In this document: positions 33,949 through 43,566 of the stretch, one piece after another | Numbering within the stretch: the stretch's first letter is position 1 | Layout: each line of letters starts with the position of its first letter | Origin: JALFST01 sp022779285 | GTDB lineage: Bacteria > Bacillota > Clostridia > Tissierellales > Peptoniphilaceae | Reading direction: 5' to 3' (one strand) | Length of the DNA: 64,000 nt | Assembly (NCBI GenBank): GCA_050313895.1 | Contig: JBNPMI010000009.1 | Made by a program: the position numbers and the translations under genes | Notes under the pieces: generated by a model | The model's input: the letters and a program-made list of their open reading frames with translations, nothing else | Database searches by the model: none | Told to the model about the DNA's origin: nothing

Positions 33949-35361
33949 TTATAACTCAAAATAGGTTTCTTTTTCTTTTCTATATTGAAGCTGAGGAATC
34001 AGCAGTAATCCTATTATCGCGACTCCTATACCGACAATATGAAGGTTTTTAATGATAAATCCTATGACCGGCCAAGCTGTAGCCCAATCCAGATTTCCAA
34101 CATAACCGCCAAACGGCGCCATTTGGAATAAGATTATGGCCGCAGCGCTCCCTAAGACCTGCAACAAGCCGCTTGCCATGCAAAACACAATAACTGCTCT
34201 GAGTCCTCCTTTGTTATTTGCATATAAACCCAATGTGGCATTGTCATAAAATAATGGGACAAAACCGGGTATGATCATAATTGGATTTTTTGTTATGATG
34301 AGCAATGCAATTCCTATCAATTGACCGATTCCGCCAAATATAAACCCAAGCGTGATCGCATTGGATGATCCGAATCCGAAGGTTGCCGCACAGTCGACAG
34401 CAGGAACGGAGCCCTTAAGTACGGAGCCTGAGATTCCTTCAAAAGATTGGACCAACTCATTCACAAACATCCTGACTCCCGTTTTTAAGATTGTCAGATT
34501 GACCGCAAACGAGGCTGCTTTTTCAAAAATATAAAGCGGAAAACTGATATTCTCTGCAAAAGCGCCATCAACATTTCGAAGCACAGGTTCTCCTATAATG
34601 AATATGATTGCTCCGAAAAACAATCCCATAATTACTGTAGTGGAAACTGTATAATCATCTAATAGTTTAAATGGTCCGCTTAGATGAAAACCGTCAACAC
34701 CCTTTTCTTTATTTCCGATTTTCCCTGCAAATCGATCAACAAACCATATGCCAAACATTTGCTGATGGCCAACAGCAAAACCGGCATTCTCTGTTAAGTC
34801 ATTGGTAGCTTTCACTGTTAAGTTGGATCCGACAGCCCAATAGGTGCCGCACAGCATACCAGTAATCAATATCCCCCAAATATTCCTTAAACTCGGGACT
34901 AACAGGAATACAATCCAAGTGGCTACTGCCGCTTGTTTTACCATGATATGTCCGGTGGTGAATAATGTCCTTACTTTTGTCACTTTTCTGAATGCGACCA
35001 AGAAAACATTCCATAGAAAAGCAACTAACAAAGTGATCATAGCCATGGATAATGTTTCACCAATAGAAGCTAAGGCTGCTTCAGCGGCAGTGAATCCGAA
35101 ATTGGGATCTATGACAACTGCACTGATATTCCATTTAGCCTCTATTGCCTGGATCAAAGGATTGACAGCACCAAACAGATTTTTAGCGCCCACCTGTAAG
35201 ATCATATAACCGACAGCCGCCTTTATGAATCCTCCGATAATTTCATACCATTTCTTCCTGAGCAATATATAACCCACAGCAACGATCAGCCCGATAAAGA
35301 TTGCCGGTCGAGAAATGACATTATTAAATATTACTGTCCAAATACTATTTAATACTTCCAC
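33949..35361 (-). CDS. PTS IIC permease of the UlaA/SgaT (ascorbate) family
   Basis: Membrane permease of 470 residues with about 11 helices, close to UlaA length (about 465). UlaA-like segments include GYMILQVGAKNLFGAVNP, FTTGHIMVKQAA and KGGLRAVIVF. It imports and, with IIB, phosphorylates a small substrate; ascorbate is the family prototype, but the operon partner here is an arylsulfotransferase, so another substrate is possible. AAGGAGG lies upstream of the ATG. The gene has its own promoter region, separated from the regulator by a terminator. Confidence 0.9.
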   Translation of the reverse strand: MEVLNSIWTVIFNNVISRPAIFIGLIVAVGYILLRKKWYEIIGGFIKAAVGYMILQVGAKNLFGAVNPLIQAIEAKWNISAVVIDPNFGFTAAEAALASIGETLSMAMITLLVAFLWNVFLVAFRKVTKVRTLFTTGHIMVKQAAVATWIVFLLVPSLRNIWGILITGMLCGTYWAVGSNLTVKATNDLTENAGFAVGHQQMFGIWFVDRFAGKIGNKEKGVDGFHLSGPFKLLDDYTVSTTVIMGLFFGAIIFIIGEPVLRNVDGAFAENISFPLYIFEKAASFAVNLTILKTGVRMFVNELVQSFEGISGSVLKGSVPAVDCAATFGFGSSNAITLGFIFGGIGQLIGIALLIITKNPIMIIPGFVPLFYDNATLGLYANNKGGLRAVIVFCMASGLLQVLGSAAAIILFQMAPFGGYVGNLDWATAWPVIGFIIKNLHIVGIGVAIIGLLLIPQLQYRKEKETYFEL

Positions 35362-35429
35362 TTTCCTTTTCCTCCTTAATCATTGTGAGAACGTATATCA
35401 TCATCTGAATTCATGTTACTATCTTTATT

Positions 35430-35439
35430 ATTACGTAAT
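35430..35439. promoter_or_regulatory. Palindrome in the PTS operon promoter region
   Basis: ATTACGTAAT is a perfect 10-bp palindrome about 70 nt before the IIC start, flanked on the minus strand by TTGCTTG and AATAAAG. It is a candidate operator for the neighbouring SorC-family regulator; this is inference from place and symmetry only. Confidence 0.35.
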
Positions 35440-35476
35440 CAAGCAACCACAATAGATTGGGAGGTTTCTCAAAAAT

Positions 35477-35516
35477 AAAAACCTTATTATGAAAATATTT
35501 TCATAATAAGGTTTTT
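35477..35516 (-). terminator. Terminator after the SorC-family regulator gene
   Basis: AAAAACCTTATTATGAAAAT and its mirror form a near-perfect stem of about 18 bp that runs into a T-rich tract on the minus strand, 17 nt after the regulator stop. Confidence 0.85.
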
Positions 35517-35532
35517 GATCTATATTTTTAAT

Positions 35533-36462
35533 CTATATATTCACTTTTTTCACACACTTTTCATCAACGATCAGTATGCTTATGAAACCTGCTTTTAAAA
35601 TTGTCTCAAGAGCTTCTGATTTTTCTTCTCCATATACAACAACCACCCTTTTATTGATCTTTTTAATATCCTCTACGCTCAGCCCTATAATAGATTTTTC
35701 AATTTTTGAATCTAATGCATTTCCATGTTTATCAAAAAAATGGCCAATATAAGACGCCACCGGCTTTTTATCAAATATGTTCTTCATATAGGAAGTTTTG
35801 AGATACTCGGTATATATTTTGGAATTGTCATATGCCGGAACACCTAATGATGATATAAGTAAATCTGCTTTTTTAGCGATCTTTAAGGCATTCACAATAA
35901 TCAGCTCATTCATAAGATAATCTCTGACCTCTTCATTAAAAACATAAAGCGGTGAATAGATTAAATTAAAATTAGAAGAAAATTTGTTGGACAAAGCCAA
36001 GATTAAATTCGGGGAATCGTATATATATTCAGCACCTATTCCAGCGCTTCCCTTAACCTGACTAAAAGTCAGATTGTTCACCAGCTTGAAATCTAATTTG
36101 GAACACACATTATGCACTGTTTTCCCTGAGGAAACGCCTATAATAATATTATCCCTTATATAGGAATCTATATACTTTGCTGCATAATTACATATCTGAT
36201 CAAAGCCAAAATGTTCTCCTGTCTGCAGAACATGGCAATCCTGCAGATGAAATTTATTTTTTAGTTTTTCCTCTAAATCAGAACACCTTTTATTAGGCAA
36301 ATTGATTTTGATTTCAACAATCCCTGAATCTATCCCCTTTTGAATCATTCGGCTGACTTTTGAACGAGACAAAAATAATTCTTCAGCAATTTGATCCTGA
36401 GAATAATGCAAATTGTAATACATGTTGGCAACTTCAGCAATTAACATATCGTCATTATTCAT
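35533..36462 (-). CDS. SorC-family sugar-binding transcriptional regulator
   Basis: Regulator of 309 residues. N-terminal helix-turn-helix at about 10-50 (YSQDQIAEELFLSRSKVSRMI), followed by a sugar-phosphate-isomerase-like effector domain that contains VSSGKT and a ISSLGVPAYDN segment. SorC regulators respond to phosphorylated sugars and control the adjacent transport operon. It lies just upstream of the PTS IIC-IIB-arylsulfotransferase genes, so it probably controls them. AT-rich like its neighbours. The effector is likely the phosphorylated PTS product. Confidence 0.9.
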   Translation of the reverse strand: MNNDDMLIAEVANMYYNLHYSQDQIAEELFLSRSKVSRMIQKGIDSGIVEIKINLPNKRCSDLEEKLKNKFHLQDCHVLQTGEHFGFDQICNYAAKYIDSYIRDNIIIGVSSGKTVHNVCSKLDFKLVNNLTFSQVKGSAGIGAEYIYDSPNLILALSNKFSSNFNLIYSPLYVFNEEVRDYLMNELIIVNALKIAKKADLLISSLGVPAYDNSKIYTEYLKTSYMKNIFDKKPVASYIGHFFDKHGNALDSKIEKSIIGLSVEDIKKINKRVVVVYGEEKSEALETILKAGFISILIVDEKCVKKVNI

Positions 36463-36606
36463 TATCTACCCCTATAAAACACAAAAATTCATTTGCTTCT
36501 TTCGATCTTATACATATGCTCAGGTCTTATCAAAGTAAGAATTCATCTGTTTTTCTCAGCCTTTGACAATTATTCTCTTCTTACAACGCACTCTGCATAA
36601 TCTTCT

Positions 36607-37233
36607 TCATGGGCTTACACTCCCCCATGATCTTGCCGATTTTTCTTGATCATAAACATCCTTCAATACGGAATCCGATTGTCTGAATATGGAGTCAATA
36701 CCCGAATCACTTTCCATATCAATCGCTTTTTTTACAATTTTCTCAATTTGCAAATCGGTGAACTGTGAGGAGACTTCATGCTTTTCTATAAGAAATTCTA
36801 AAAAACTTATTTTTAAGCTGCTGTCGTAGTTGCCCTCCAGGATTTCTTTCTTGATCTTTTCGTTGTCTTTTTCATCAAGATATTCGGAATAAACGGCTTC
36901 TGCAACATCATCTCTCTTCAAAAGCTCATCAAGAGGGTCAAATCTTTTCCTTATCGTTTCGATACCGTCTTCCACCGTATGAAACGCATACACATCCCCT
37001 ATAAAAGGATACTCTAAAACCAGCGCAAGCAGATCCCTTGTGTTGAGAGATGCCACTTGCTCTCGGGGGATATTCAGTTTTTCCTGCAATTCATAAGCAT
37101 GATAGCTGCTCCATTCCGGTGATTCCGGAGTCAGCGGATATTCATACTCAAAGCTGCCCTTTGTTTGAGCAGCATTTGGAATCGCAAGCATGATCAATAC
37201 CGACAATACGATCGCTGAAAAAAATTTTTTCAT
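36607..37233 (-). CDS. Secreted protein of unknown function
   Basis: A 208-residue protein with a clear Sec signal peptide (MKKFFSAIVLSVLIMLAIPNAAQ; cleavage likely after AAQ or nearby). The mature part starts with YPLTPESPEW and a SYHAYELQEKLNIP segment, a pattern I associate with small secreted Firmicutes proteins of unknown role, then a highly charged helical region. No cysteines, no catalytic motif and no lipobox or sortase signal. AAAGGAGG precedes the ATG. It stands alone between the SorC gene and a long non-coding stretch. Confidence 0.75.
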   Translation of the reverse strand: MKKFFSAIVLSVLIMLAIPNAAQTKGSFEYEYPLTPESPEWSSYHAYELQEKLNIPREQVASLNTRDLLALVLEYPFIGDVYAFHTVEDGIETIRKRFDPLDELLKRDDVAEAVYSEYLDEKDNEKIKKEILEGNYDSSLKISFLEFLIEKHEVSSQFTDLQIEKIVKKAIDMESDSGIDSIFRQSDSVLKDVYDQEKSARSWGSVSP

Positions 37234-37731
37234 TGTTGAACGCCTCCTTTCATACGCCTGAATTCGTTGATTTTTATCAAAATCCGCACCTCCGGCTTGA
37301 ATCGGATGTGCGGATTTTCAACCGGAAAACAAAACATTCCCTTTGTTTTCATCATAACATGATTTTTAATCAATTCGAACTATATTTATTCAAAAAATGG
37401 CGAGTTGTAAAATCAAATGCCGGAAAATTCAATAGAATAAAATGCATTTTTTGCGCTACGAAACACATATTTACCGGCCGATCACAAAAAATGCTTTCAA
37501 AGTAACAGCAAAGAACTCAAAACGATGTATGGAAAAAACGTGCCATGAGCGCCCTTTTCCATACTCTGATTTCTCGATACAAGATGTATCCTGTCCCCAT
37601 TCACACCGATGATCCTCCAAAGCAAAAATCATCGCTATTCTGAATAAGTTTTTGAAAAGTTCTTGAAGATCATGGTAGTATGTCAGGTATCTGAAATCCA
37701 AATTCAGAAATTTTCTCACTAAGGAGATAGC
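37234..37731. other. Non-coding stretch of about 500 bp
   Basis: Between the secreted-protein gene and the MacB-like gene. It holds a perfect 11-bp stem (AAAATCCGCAC with GTGCGGATTTT, 37279-37318, inner CCG/CGG pairs extend it), of terminator-like shape without a strong T-run. The rest is AT-rich, and I see no convincing gene; the reverse-strand 82-codon frame here has no supporting family match. Confidence 0.5.
37652..37681 (+). promoter_or_regulatory. Candidate promoter of the MacB-like gene
   Basis: TTGAAA and TAGTAT are separated by 18 bp, about 50 nt before the GTG start. Confidence 0.45.
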
Positions 37732-40533
37732 GTGTTACAAATCCAAAATATATCGAAAACTTATAAAACGGGAAGCCTCGTCCAGATCGCATTGGATCAG
37801 GTCAGCTTGACGTTGCGCGACAATGAATTTGTTTCCATTCTGGGACCGAGCGGCTCGGGGAAAACTACACTTTTAAATATCATCGGCGGATTGGATCGTT
37901 ACGACACCGGAGATCTGATCGTCAACGGTATTTCCACAAAAAATTACAATGACAGGGATTGGGATTCGTATCGTAACCATGCGATCGGATTTGTTTTTCA
38001 AAGCTACAATCTCATTCCTCACCAATCCATACTCGCAAATGTGGAGCTCGCCTTGACAATTTCCGGAGTCTCACGCAAGGAAAGACGGGAAAAAGCCACA
38101 CTCATGTTGAAAAAAGTAGGTTTGGAAGATCATTTGCATAAAAGGCCGAATCAGCTTTCCGGTGGACAAATGCAGCGTGTTGCCATTGCACGAGCGCTCG
38201 TGAACGATCCGGAAATCCTGCTCGCAGATGAGCCCACGGGGGCACTGGATACCGAAACAAGTGTTCAAATCATGGAACTCCTTCGCGAGGTTGCCAAGGA
38301 TCGACTTGTCGTGATGGTAACGCATAATCCGGAACTGGCAGAAGAATACTCCACTCGCATCGTCCGATTACGAGACGGAAAGATCATAGGAGACAGCAAT
38401 CCGGCGGATCTCGATACGGAAAATATGAAAGCACAGCATAAAAATATGGGAAAGGCAAGGATGTCCTTTTTCACTTCTTTGATGCTCAGCTTCAACAATT
38501 TGCGAACTAAAAAAGGGAGAACCTTTTTGACTGCCTTTGCCGGCTCCATCGGTATTATCGGTATTTCGCTGATCCTTGCCCTGTCTAACGGCGTGAATCA
38601 ATATATTGCAGATATTCAAAGAGACACTATGACCTCCTATCCCATCACCATCAGTGCCGAAGAGCTCGATCTCGCCGGCGTCATGGAACGCGGCAAGCCG
38701 GAAAACACGCAGGATGCCTCGGAAGAAATCTCAGAAAATCGATCCGAAATCCATATGGATTATCGTGATATCGAATCGAGCAAGTCGATTGCTTCCAACA
38801 TCAAAAAAAACAATTTATCCACTTTCAAAAATTATCTCGACGACCCCAATAGTGAGATCCGGCGATATTTGGGGGAAAATGGCGTCGTTTATACGTATGA
38901 TGTGAATTTTGATGTCTATTCTTACAATGCGGAAGACAAGCTCATCAATACGGACGCCGATACCGACACGGACGCCGATACCGACAAAATCGCGGAAAGC
39001 TCCGTCGCTATTTCATTCGGTCCGGCTTCCGGCGGAATGAATGCCATGAACACTGCAAATCGCAATTCTTCCGGCGCCAAAAATTTCTCGGAACTGATGG
39101 CAGGAACCGGAAAAGATACCGTAAGCCCTGTAATCCGGGACAAGTATGAGGTTCTCTATGGCAGTTGGCCCCGAAACTATGACGAGGTCGTCCTCGTACT
39201 GGACAAGAATAACGCTGTTCCATCAGGTATTTTATATCAATTGGGTTTCATTACGGAAAAAGAATACCTCGATATGACAGATCAAATTCAAGAAGGACAA
39301 AAACTTGAGGATCGCGCGTGGAGTTATGAAGAGATGGCAGGACATACTTTCTACCTTGTTCCTGCTTCGGATCAATATGAAGAAAAGGAAAATGGCACTT
39401 TTTCCTATATTGGAGGGGACAGCTTTGAAGGCAAACGTCTCTTGGAAAATGCTGTAAAATTAAAAATTGCAGGGGTGATCCGTCCTGTGGACGATGCAAA
39501 ACATGCCAATATTTCCACCGCAATCGCCTATACCTCCCAGCTGACCGATTATCTGATCGATCACACGAACCGGAGTCCTGTAGTTATGGCGCAGGAAAAC
39601 ACCCCCGAAGTCAATGTCCTCAATGGTATGAAATTTGAGGCGCCAAATGATTCGGATAAAATCGCCGATGCAAAGGAATATATTGCAAAGCTCGGAGTTT
39701 CTGATAAGGCGTCCCTCTATCAAATGATCCTTTACTATAGTATGCAGAATGCAGAGTCGAATGATCCGCCATCAGAAAATGCTGCGCCGGATATCAGCAT
39801 GGGGGCAGGCGCTATGAATATGGACGAAGCTTCACTCGCCTCCGCTATGGATCAATGGGTTGCAAACTCACCCGATGATCAAATCCTGCTCTCGATTTAT
39901 GACGGTTATATTCAAGGAACGTCCTACGAAGAAAATATGAAAAAATTTGGAAAAGTCAACTACGACAATCCGCAGTCCATCAGCATTTACACGGATAGTT
40001 TCGAGGATAAAGAAGCTGTCTCAAAGAGCATTGAAAATTACAATAAAACCGTTGGGGAGGAGAATCAGATCACCTATACCGACTATGTTGCATTGCTCAC
40101 CAATTCGGTCACTTCCATTGTCGATGTGATTTCCTATGTGCTCATTGCTTTTATTGCGGTATCTCTGATCGTTTCTTCCATTATGATCGGCATCATCACA
40201 CATATTTCTGTTCTGGAACGCACGAAGGAAATTGGAATCCTGCGTGCTTTAGGCGCTTCCAAGAGAAATATCTCCCAGGTATTTAATGCGGAAACCTTTA
40301 TTATCGGTTTCTTCGCCGGATTGCTTGGCATTGGAATTTCCGCATTGCTCACCATTCCCATCAATTCCATTCTGCAAAATCTCATTCAATCGAAAGGCCT
40401 TACCATAGCGATTCCTGCCATGTCCGCCATCTTTCTTGTTGTACTCAGCATGGCGATCACGCTTCTTGGCGGTTTACTTCCCGCAAAGAAAGCGGCAAAG
40501 AAGGATCCTGTGATTGCACTGAGAACCGAATAA
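37732..40533 (+). CDS. MacB-like ABC transporter, ATPase fused to FtsX permease
   Basis: A 933-residue exporter half. ATPase at about 1-225 with GPSGSGKTT, LSGGQMQRVA and ILLADEPTGALD; first membrane helix at about 258-280; a large extracytoplasmic domain (about 285-785) with an Asp/Thr repeat (TDADTDTDADTDK) near residue 405; then three FtsX helices (about 790-920) with ERTKEIGILRALGAS. The start is GTG, set by AAGGAG at 5-nt spacing. Similar proteins export peptides or antibiotics, or act as self-resistance pumps. No regulator or outer component is adjacent, and a strong terminator follows, so it works alone. Confidence 0.92.
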   Translation: MLQIQNISKTYKTGSLVQIALDQVSLTLRDNEFVSILGPSGSGKTTLLNIIGGLDRYDTGDLIVNGISTKNYNDRDWDSYRNHAIGFVFQSYNLIPHQSILANVELALTISGVSRKERREKATLMLKKVGLEDHLHKRPNQLSGGQMQRVAIARALVNDPEILLADEPTGALDTETSVQIMELLREVAKDRLVVMVTHNPELAEEYSTRIVRLRDGKIIGDSNPADLDTENMKAQHKNMGKARMSFFTSLMLSFNNLRTKKGRTFLTAFAGSIGIIGISLILALSNGVNQYIADIQRDTMTSYPITISAEELDLAGVMERGKPENTQDASEEISENRSEIHMDYRDIESSKSIASNIKKNNLSTFKNYLDDPNSEIRRYLGENGVVYTYDVNFDVYSYNAEDKLINTDADTDTDADTDKIAESSVAISFGPASGGMNAMNTANRNSSGAKNFSELMAGTGKDTVSPVIRDKYEVLYGSWPRNYDEVVLVLDKNNAVPSGILYQLGFITEKEYLDMTDQIQEGQKLEDRAWSYEEMAGHTFYLVPASDQYEEKENGTFSYIGGDSFEGKRLLENAVKLKIAGVIRPVDDAKHANISTAIAYTSQLTDYLIDHTNRSPVVMAQENTPEVNVLNGMKFEAPNDSDKIADAKEYIAKLGVSDKASLYQMILYYSMQNAESNDPPSENAAPDISMGAGAMNMDEASLASAMDQWVANSPDDQILLSIYDGYIQGTSYEENMKKFGKVNYDNPQSISIYTDSFEDKEAVSKSIENYNKTVGEENQITYTDYVALLTNSVTSIVDVISYVLIAFIAVSLIVSSIMIGIITHISVLERTKEIGILRALGASKRNISQVFNAETFIIGFFAGLLGIGISALLTIPINSILQNLIQSKGLTIAIPAMSAIFLVVLSMAITLLGGLLPAKKAAKKDPVIALRTE

Positions 40534-40545
40534 CGCTATTCAAAT

Positions 40546-40582
40546 AAAGAAGAGACGGTGAAACCGTCTCTTCTTTGGACTT
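40546..40582 (+). terminator. Terminator of the MacB-like gene
   Basis: AAAGAAGAGACGGT and ACCGTCTCTTCTTT form a perfect 14-bp stem around a 3-nt loop. Confidence 0.92.
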
Positions 40583-40810
40583 TTCGGTCATTTTCCAGAA
40601 GCGTCTTCGTCATCATTTTGGAGACCTCTCACCTCACCTTGTGCAGCGCTATCAAAATTGGAAGGCATTTCCATGCTACCGCCTCCATGGAATAATGATT
40701 GCGTTCCAAAATCGTCACAAAAGCTTTCGACAAGTTTTTTTCCTTCTTCCAATAAAAATTGTATTCTTTTATTTTTCAATTATTGTGCCCGGCCTTCTTC
40801 AAATTTACTA

Positions 40811-40840
40811 AAAAAAGAGAAACGAAATTCGCTTCTCTTT
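40811..40840 (-). terminator. Terminator of the ugp-like operon
   Basis: On the minus strand AAAGAGAAGCG pairs with CGTTTCTCTTT-type sequence and ends in T6. It lies 33 nt after the stop of the epimerase gene, the last gene of the operon. Confidence 0.85.
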
Positions 40841-40872
40841 CTACGTTTATGCTATATTTTGATCCTGGTTTC

Positions 40873-41643
40873 TTAGCCCCAAAGCTCTCGTAAACGCAGG
40901 ATATCTTCCACAACCTCTTTCTCTCGTCCACTGTATCCGCGCTGATATTCGATCACAAGATCTGCGCCGGGCGTCTTTTCCTGAAAAATCGGAAGCAAAT
41001 GATAGTAGTCCGGCGTGTTCTGAAAAATCCGATGATGGAAATCGTGAACGCCGTCATTCGAGTGCAAGTGATAGGATTGAATTGAATCCGACAATTCTCT
41101 GACCAGATTCTCAATATCCCATCCATTGGCATTCGCGTGCCCTACATCAATGAGCACCCCTCCACCAGTTTGCTTTGCCTCAGCAATAAATTCCTCCTCA
41201 GAAAATAGAACATTGTTGAGCACCGCTACTCCTGTATTTTCAATGAGAATCGGCGCCGGTGATGTCTGCCGATACCTTTGCAGATTCTCCCGGGCAATCT
41301 TCTTCATCTTTTGAGCATTCCCAATCCGGCTGTTGTTATAATGAAACACCATGTACTTGGGACGCATGGACTTGGCATAAGAAAAGGCGAGCCGCATCTG
41401 TCGTTCTGTCTCAGCTTCTGCCGAAGATCCATGAGGCGCAGCATGATCGGTTTCATAATATGGCTCATGAAAAGTCAAAGGATACTTGAGAAAATCGGGC
41501 ATCAAATGCTGCAATTCCTTTTCAAATTCGGGATCATGAAAAAGCGGAAAAAGCTCGATACCGATATCCGAGACGGCTTCAACAATTGAAAACACTTTCT
41601 GTAAATCTCTTGTATGATACATATTTGTACTTACATAGATCAT
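40873..41643 (-). CDS. Sugar phosphate isomerase/epimerase-like TIM-barrel protein
   Basis: A 256-residue AP-endonuclease-family-2 (xylose-isomerase-like) TIM barrel. Metal-site features: the Glu of LIENTG, the Asp and His of LIDVGHAN, and the His pair in YHLHSNDG, with a late Glu in LVIEYQRG. Such proteins isomerise or epimerise sugars or hydrolyse phosphodiester-like bonds; they are not distinguishable here. It is the last gene of the ABC operon, 8 nt after the ATPase gene, so it probably acts on the imported compound. Confidence 0.85.
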   Translation of the reverse strand: MIYVSTNMYHTRDLQKVFSIVEAVSDIGIELFPLFHDPEFEKELQHLMPDFLKYPLTFHEPYYETDHAAPHGSSAEAETERQMRLAFSYAKSMRPKYMVFHYNNSRIGNAQKMKKIARENLQRYRQTSPAPILIENTGVAVLNNVLFSEEEFIAEAKQTGGGVLIDVGHANANGWDIENLVRELSDSIQSYHLHSNDGVHDFHHRIFQNTPDYYHLLPIFQEKTPGADLVIEYQRGYSGREKEVVEDILRLRELWG

Positions 41644-41651
41644 GATTTCTC

Positions 41652-42737
41652 CTATAAATAGCGAATGTTTTCCTCAGTGTCTCGATTGAAAAGCTTCATA
41701 TGTTCCTGTGGAAAATGGATGTGGATCACATCGCCCACACGATAATTGTGTCTTCCCGTAATGATCGTATGCTCTTTCCCCTGTACCCGGAAAGAAAGCG
41801 ACACTCTTGAGCCATAATCCTCCAAATAATCGATCACAACATCGAGTGTATCCGGAGCAAATTCCTCCCGAATCTCCATTCGCTCCGGACGAATGCCCAA
41901 GATCAAATCGGATCCGCTCTTTTCTAAATAACTTCGCATTTCTCCGTCAATGGGAAGATGTGTAGAGGTCTCTTCCATATGAAGAGATCCATCCTGAAAA
42001 ACCGCTCGGAAAAGATTCATCGGCGGAGCACCGATAAAGCGGGCAGTAAATAGGTTTTTCGGATTGTGATATACCTCATCCGGCGTCCCGATCATCTGCA
42101 CATCGCCGCCATTCATTACAACGATGCGATCCGCCACCGTCATGGCCTCCGTCTGGTCATGCGTCACATAAACCATGGTCATATGGAATTTTTCATGCAG
42201 ACGTACCAGCTCCTGTCGCGCACGCATACGCAGCTGCGCATCCAGATTGGAGAGCGGCTCGTCAAGGAGAAGATAGTCCGTATTTTTGACAACGGCACGC
42301 GCCAACGCGACACGCTGGCGTTGTCCTCCCGAGAGATCACGCGGCTTTCGATTCTCCAATCCCTGCAATTCCAGCATCTCTATGGCAAGACGATTTCTTT
42401 GCTCGATCTCGTCTTTGCTCACTTTATTGACACGAAGACCATATGATAAATTCTGCCATACCGTCATGTGCGGATAGAGTGCATAATTTTGAAATACCAT
42501 GGCGATATTTCTTTCTCCTCCGGGGATATCATTGACTACTTTCTCATTCATACGGAGAGTACCTGATGTAATGCTTTCCAGTCCGGCAATGATTCGCAGT
42601 GTTGTAGATTTGCCACAGCCCGACGGCCCTAATAAAATCATTCTCTCTCCCGGATGGACGGACAGATTCATCGAGTTGAGCACATTGATCTTTCCATCAT
42701 AGGATTTTGTTACATTCTGAAATTCAATTTCTTTCAT
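41652..42737 (-). CDS. Carbohydrate ABC transporter ATPase, UgpC/MsmK type
   Basis: ATPase of 361 residues for the preceding permeases. Walker A GPSGCGKST, signature LSGGQRQRVA, Walker B LLLDEPLSNLD, and a C-terminal TOBE/OB regulatory domain (about 240-361), which marks the CUT1 sugar family. GAGGAAAAG precedes the ATG. 7 nt after the permease stop; in many Firmicutes one such ATPase serves several transporters, but this one is in its own operon. Confidence 0.95.
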   Translation of the reverse strand: MKEIEFQNVTKSYDGKINVLNSMNLSVHPGERMILLGPSGCGKSTTLRIIAGLESITSGTLRMNEKVVNDIPGGERNIAMVFQNYALYPHMTVWQNLSYGLRVNKVSKDEIEQRNRLAIEMLELQGLENRKPRDLSGGQRQRVALARAVVKNTDYLLLDEPLSNLDAQLRMRARQELVRLHEKFHMTMVYVTHDQTEAMTVADRIVVMNGGDVQMIGTPDEVYHNPKNLFTARFIGAPPMNLFRAVFQDGSLHMEETSTHLPIDGEMRSYLEKSGSDLILGIRPERMEIREEFAPDTLDVVIDYLEDYGSRVSLSFRVQGKEHTIITGRHNYRVGDVIHIHFPQEHMKLFNRDTEENIRYL

Positions 42738-42744
42738 CTTTTCC

Positions 42745-43566
42745 TCATTTCAAGCCCGACTGCACATAAGTACGTATGATTTGTCTCTGGAATGCTAAAT
42801 ATAAAAGGAGCGGAATCACCATGGTAATCACAGAAACCGCCATGGCAATGGGAAAATCCGTGCCTCCCTCTGCCGAAATAAACATCTGCAGCGCCAACGA
42901 AAGTGTATAGTTTTCTTTGGATTTCAGAATCAATACCGGCCACACAAATTCATTCCACGAATTGATAAAAAACATAGCTCCTGTGGAGATTAACGACGGC
43001 TGAACCAGTGGAAGAATAATATCCCGAAGAATCGCGCCATCTTTCACATTATCCACACGAGCAACCTCGATCAGCGACTTTGGAATACTCCGCATGCTTT
43101 GCCTCAAAAGAAAAATCCCAAGCACATCCGCCAGCTGCGGGAGCATAACACCCCAACCGCTGTCCAGAAGATTCCATTGAGAAATCAAGAGATAATTCGG
43201 AATCATGGTGACAGTAAAAGGAATGAACATGGTAGTGAGCATAATAAAATACATCGTATTGCGCATACGAAAATCGTAAAAAACCAATGCATATGCACAA
43301 AGCACCGACGTCAACAGCTTTACCACCGTAACTACCGTAGCAATGAAAAAGGTATTTCCAATAATTCGAAGAATGGGAAGCCTTTCCGCTACATAACGAA
43401 AGTTATCAAAGGTCAATTCTCTCGGGATCAGAGATAGGATATTGTTATAGCTCTCCTCGACAGTCTTGAGCGAATTCGAGATTGCAAAGGCAATGGGAAA
43501 GAGGAAAATCAGCAGTATGACAATGAAAACTCCATGAAGCAGCCATTGCTTTTTGTTAATTTTCAT
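42745..43566 (-). CDS. Carbohydrate ABC transporter permease, UgpE type
   Basis: Membrane subunit of 273 residues with six helices; the EAA loop reads SLIEVARVDNVKDGAIL followed by ILPLVQP, which docks on the ATPase. It overlaps the upstream permease gene by 11 nt. CUT1 sugar, oligosaccharide or glycerol-phosphate family. Confidence 0.93.
   Translation of the reverse strand: MKINKKQWLLHGVFIVILLIFLFPIAFAISNSLKTVEESYNNILSLIPRELTFDNFRYVAERLPILRIIGNTFFIATVVTVVKLLTSVLCAYALVFYDFRMRNTMYFIMLTTMFIPFTVTMIPNYLLISQWNLLDSGWGVMLPQLADVLGIFLLRQSMRSIPKSLIEVARVDNVKDGAILRDIILPLVQPSLISTGAMFFINSWNEFVWPVLILKSKENYTLSLALQMFISAEGGTDFPIAMAVSVITMVIPLLLYLAFQRQIIRTYVQSGLK

Noticed and set aside
37471..37719. 82-codon reverse-strand frame in the non-coding stretch
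   Set aside because: No family resemblance and it covers the probable promoter of the next gene.
40588..40779. 63-codon reverse-strand frame between the MacB-like gene and the epimerase gene
   Set aside because: Begins with TTG, has no clear Shine-Dalgarno and no recognisable family; probably chance.
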